Below, one piece after another: positions 61,979 through 64,000 of a stretch of DNA of 64,000 bases (position 1 is its first letter; each line of letters begins with the position of its first letter). This DNA is from Nocardioides ganghwensis. Its GTDB lineage: Bacteria; Actinomycetota; Actinomycetes; Propionibacteriales; Nocardioidaceae. The DNA lies in the NCBI RefSeq assembly GCF_014779655.1, contig NZ_JACXYX010000010.1, forward strand, positions 1 through 64,000, in the 5' to 3' direction. The notes below the pieces were generated by a model that saw nothing but the letters and a program-made list of their open reading frames with translations, was not told the DNA's origin and ran no database searches. Both the position numbers and the translations under genes were made by a program.

Positions 61979-61994
61979 ACTGGTCCAGACCAGC
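61979..61994. promoter_or_regulatory. dre-like GntR/DasR operator candidate
   Basis: ACTGGTCCAGACCAGC contains the perfect palindrome CTGGTC-CA-GACCAG. The DasR responsive element is described as near ACTGGTCTAGACCACT; this site differs by the central T to C and at the two outer right bases. It lies in the 209-base gap between sulfotransferase copy 3 and the Tat-exported protein. Confidence 0.5.
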
Positions 61995-62133
61995 AGTGCG
62001 GTATTCGTGCAGGGAAATCGCAGGAATCCTCAAGAAAACCGGGTACGTGTGTGTTCGCGCACGCGGGCCCCTAGTTTCGTCATCGGAGCCATCGTGGGGA
62101 TGGCGCCTTCCGAGGAACGTGGGGGTTCCAGGC

Positions 62134-62595
62134 ATGTCCCAGTACAACCGCAGGACGATCGTGCGCGGAGCCGCGTGGACCATTCCCGTCGTCGCCGTCG
62201 CCTCGACGGCCCCGGCCTTCGCCGCGTCGACCGACACGCCCGTCGTGCCGGGACCCGGCGCCTTCACGGTCTGCAAGCAGCCGGGCGGGCCCAACGGCCC
62301 GAACTGCCAGGGCTACAAGTTCTCGCTCAACCTGACGGTTCAGCCCAGCGACACCTGGACGATCCAGTTCACCCAGCTCACCGTCGACGGGACCAACTTC
62401 CTGCCGCAGACGAGCCCGCAGACCTTCCAGGTGACGGCGACCGCGAACCTCATCAACTTCGTCTTCTGCACCGCCTCGAGCCCGAGCCAGTTCAACCTGA
62501 CGCTGCGCTACTCCGCCACCAACCAGAGGACCGGCGTGACCACGACGGGCCTCGGCGGCACCTACGTCCTCAGCGGCGTCCGGAACTGCGCCTAG
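62134..62595 (+). CDS. Tat-exported small protein of unknown function
   Basis: 153 residues from ATG 62134. The signal peptide has twin Arg (YNRRTIVRGAAWT) and ends APAFAAS near residue 31, as in many actinobacterial Tat substrates. The mature part (about 120 residues) is Thr/Asn/Gln-rich with a beta pattern and four Cys (VCKQPG, NCQG, FCTAS, RNCA). It may fold as one Ig-like or beta-sandwich domain with two disulfides. I do not recognise the family. A dre-like palindrome and a possible -10 (TAGTTT at 62072) lie upstream. Confidence 0.75.
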   Translation: MSQYNRRTIVRGAAWTIPVVAVASTAPAFAASTDTPVVPGPGAFTVCKQPGGPNGPNCQGYKFSLNLTVQPSDTWTIQFTQLTVDGTNFLPQTSPQTFQVTATANLINFVFCTASSPSQFNLTLRYSATNQRTGVTTTGLGGTYVLSGVRNCA

Positions 62596-62598
62596 CAT
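62593..62598 (+). promoter_or_regulatory. -10 box of the cytochrome gene formed by the upstream stop codon
   Basis: TAGCAT begins with the TAG stop of the Tat protein and lies 7 bases before GTG 62606. Confidence 0.45.
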
Positions 62599-62605
62599 TC
62601 ACCGG

Positions 62606-63169
62606 GTGCCCGGACCCGAGCCCCGCGTGGGCTACCGCGCCTCGCAGAAGGTGCTGCACTGGCTGACCGTGCTCGCGGTCGCCGCCCAGCTGGCGGTCGG
62701 CTACAACCTCGACCTCGACGACGGGTGCGACCCGGCGGGGGAGGACCGCAGCGGCGGCGACACCAGCGACGCCGAGGAGGAGCGCCTCGACCGCCTCGAG
62801 GACGCGTGCGAGGCGCGCGCCGACGACCACGACCTGCTCGGGGGCGGCTTCGACCTCGCCGAGGTGCACCTGCTCCTGGGGCTGGCGGTGCTGGCGCTGG
62901 GCGTCGTACGGCCGCTGTGGCGTCGCGTCGCCGGCCTCCCGCCGTGGTCCGAGCACCTGTCACCCGCCCGGCGGCGTCTCGCGACCCGGACCGAGCGCGC
63001 CCTGATGACGCTTCTGGTGGTCGTGCCGCTCACCGGGCTCGTGCTCGTCGGCACGGGCGACGACGCCTGGGTGCCGCTGCACGTCGGCGCGCACGTGGCG
63101 TTCTTCGTGGCCCTGGCGGCGCACCTGTCCAGCAACCTGCGACCGGCGATCCTGCGCCGGATGTTCTGA
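62606..63169 (+). CDS. Cytochrome b561-type membrane protein
   Basis: 187 residues from GTG 62606. Four membrane segments with candidate heme His: VLHWLTVLAV in the first, AEVHLLLGL in the second, and PLHVGAHVAF plus AAHLSSNL in the last. An acidic, Asp/Glu/Arg-rich loop with two Cys (DDGCDP, EDACEA) lies outside between segments 1 and 2. The plan fits bacterial b561/YceJ proteins that pass electrons across the membrane, for example to or from quinone or superoxide. Confidence 0.82.
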   Translation: MPGPEPRVGYRASQKVLHWLTVLAVAAQLAVGYNLDLDDGCDPAGEDRSGGDTSDAEEERLDRLEDACEARADDHDLLGGGFDLAEVHLLLGLAVLALGVVRPLWRRVAGLPPWSEHLSPARRRLATRTERALMTLLVVVPLTGLVLVGTGDDAWVPLHVGAHVAFFVALAAHLSSNLRPAILRRMF

Positions 63170-63184
63170 CGAGCCGGGGCCGGG

Positions 63185-63865
63185 TCAGGACTCGAGCGGC
63201 CACCCGCGCTGCGCCCAGCCGCCGGTGCCGCCGGCGACGTTGATGGCGTGCAGGCCCTGCGCGCGCAGGTGGTCGACCACCTGACGGCTGCGGCCACCGG
63301 CTTGGCAGATGACGAAGAACGGCTTGTCCTTCGGCAGCTCCGCGACGCGGCCGGGGACGTCGTTCATGGGGATGTGCACGGCGCCGGGCACGCGCCCGTC
63401 GGCCACCTCCTCGGCCTCGCGCACGTCGACGACGTACGCCCCCTGGCTGTGCGCGGCGGCGAAGTCGTCGAGACCGACCTCGTCCTGCGGGCCGTTGGCG
63501 GCGGCCTCCTGCGCGGCCTGCACCTCCTGGCGGACGGCGTCCATGTCGAGCTCCCGTGCCTGCTGGATCACCCCGGCCAGGGCCTGTGCAGGCAGCGCGC
63601 CGGCCTGGTTGAAGAGCAGCACGCCGTCGCGGAAGAGCATCAGCGTCGGGATCGAGCTGATCGCCGCCATCTGGGCCAGCTGCTGCTCGGCCTCGGTGTC
63701 GACCTTGCCGAACACGATGTCGGGGTTGTCCTCCGCCGCCTTCTCGTAGACCGGGGCGAACTGGCGGCAGGGACCGCACCAGGCGGCCCAGAAGTCGACG
63801 AGGACGATGCCCTCGCTGCTCACGGTCTGCTCGAAGTCGGCCAGGGTCAGCTCTCGCGTGCTCAT
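63185..63865 (-). CDS. Thioredoxin-rhodanese fusion protein
   Basis: 226 residues. Residues 1 to about 105 are a thioredoxin with WCGPC and cis-Pro (SSIPTLMLF). Residues 130-226 are a rhodanese domain with YVVDVREAEE, the active-site Cys in VICQAGGRS, and GGTGGWAQRG. Thioredoxin could reduce the persulfide formed on the rhodanese Cys. The upstream gene on the same strand encodes a metallo-beta-lactamase-fold hydrolase 19 bases away, a pairing seen in sulfide and persulfide handling. Confidence 0.93.
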   Translation of the reverse strand: MSTRELTLADFEQTVSSEGIVLVDFWAAWCGPCRQFAPVYEKAAEDNPDIVFGKVDTEAEQQLAQMAAISSIPTLMLFRDGVLLFNQAGALPAQALAGVIQQARELDMDAVRQEVQAAQEAAANGPQDEVGLDDFAAAHSQGAYVVDVREAEEVADGRVPGAVHIPMNDVPGRVAELPKDKPFFVICQAGGRSRQVVDHLRAQGLHAINVAGGTGGWAQRGWPLES

Positions 63866-63884
63866 GCACCCAGCCTGCCACGGA

Positions 63885-64000
63885 CTACCAGCCGCGCTCG
63901 CGCCACTCCGCGAGGTGGGGGCGCTCGTCGCCGAGGACGCCGTCGTTGCCGTGGCCGGGGTAGAACCAGGTCTCGTCCGGCAGCCGGCCGAAGAGCTTGT
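63885..64000 (-). CDS. MBL-fold metallohydrolase, C-terminal end only
   Basis: The gene runs off the right edge; 37 C-terminal residues are visible, with KLFGRLPDETWFYPGHGND and a final EWRERGW. The PGHG motif and its place fit the C-terminal part of metallo-beta-lactamase-fold hydrolases of the glyoxalase II / persulfide dioxygenase group. It lies 19 bases upstream of the thioredoxin-rhodanese gene and is probably co-transcribed with it. Confidence 0.72.
   Translation of the reverse strand, partial: KLFGRLPDETWFYPGHGNDGVLGDERPHLAEWRERGW

Noticed and set aside
1..64000. tRNA, rRNA, CRISPR arrays, insertion sequences, phage genes
   Set aside because: No cloverleaf with CCA-type ends, no spaced repeats, no transposase or integrase motifs were recognised in intergenic or coding parts.

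Overview
The window is high-GC DNA (roughly 70 percent by eye) with frequent GTG and a few TTG starts, dense translationally coupled genes and a very regular promoter style in which a TANNNT box sits 6-8 bases before a start codon (leaderless transcripts). Gene content and order (rarA, alaS, ruvX, mltG, aroE, a prepilin peptidase gene, aroC, aroK, aroB, aroQ, then efp and nusB; actinobacterial families such as DUF222-HNH, DUF1206, DUF1707, TIGR02569, Rpf, LigB) point to an actinobacterium, most likely Nocardioides or a close relative in the Propionibacteriales. Species cannot be fixed from the sequence alone.

Layout. 1-7772: dipeptide/oligopeptide ABC transporter genes (end of one substrate-binding lipoprotein, one permease, two ATPases), rarA, then a second binding-protein paralogue. 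7817-10484: an LLM-class oxidoreductase and a trehalose-synthase-like amylase gene broken by an 8-bp tandem duplication. 10504-21308: the conserved core from alaS through the shikimate pathway. 21292-25886: an accessory block (XRE regulator, membrane protein, PhzF-like protein, small Cys/Gly-rich proteins, an SDR, a decayed phosphotransferase) that separates aroQ from efp-nusB. 25970-36902: efp, nusB, DUF1206, TetR/secreted protease pair, LigB facing PaiB, a DUF222-HNH protein, App1-type phosphatase and a resuscitation-promoting factor. 36913-48103: pepN coupled to kynA, a glycosylase, a receiver-like domain fused to a flavin reductase, phospholipase D-like synthase, TIGR02569 protein and uvrB. 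48205-52197: small membrane or metal proteins, an ion-channel-like protein, two orphan Mce-associated-like proteins and a ferredoxin-NADP reductase-like enzyme. 52249-58803: a coupled glycosyltransferase / methyltransferase / alpha-toroid operon facing an esterase / methyltransferase pair, a second broken phosphotransferase and a dienelactone hydrolase. 58935-64000: secreted metalloprotease, three sulfotransferase-like genes, a Tat-exported protein, cytochrome b561-like protein and a thioredoxin-rhodanese fusion next to a metallo-beta-lactamase-fold hydrolase.

The most promising poorly described units are the GT4 / methyltransferase / alpha-toroid operon (52249-55353) with its convergent partners, the three-sulfotransferase cluster (59923-61924), and the fused pseudo-receiver / thioredoxin-reductase-like protein (41290-42948), which has lost both the phospho-acceptor Asp and the redox CxxC. 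Three genes carry visible lesions (8806-10484, 25261-25886, 57319-58046). No tRNA, rRNA, CRISPR array, insertion sequence or prophage was recognised, and no stretch over 300 bases lacks a gene. All function calls rest on reading motifs and context, not on database searches.
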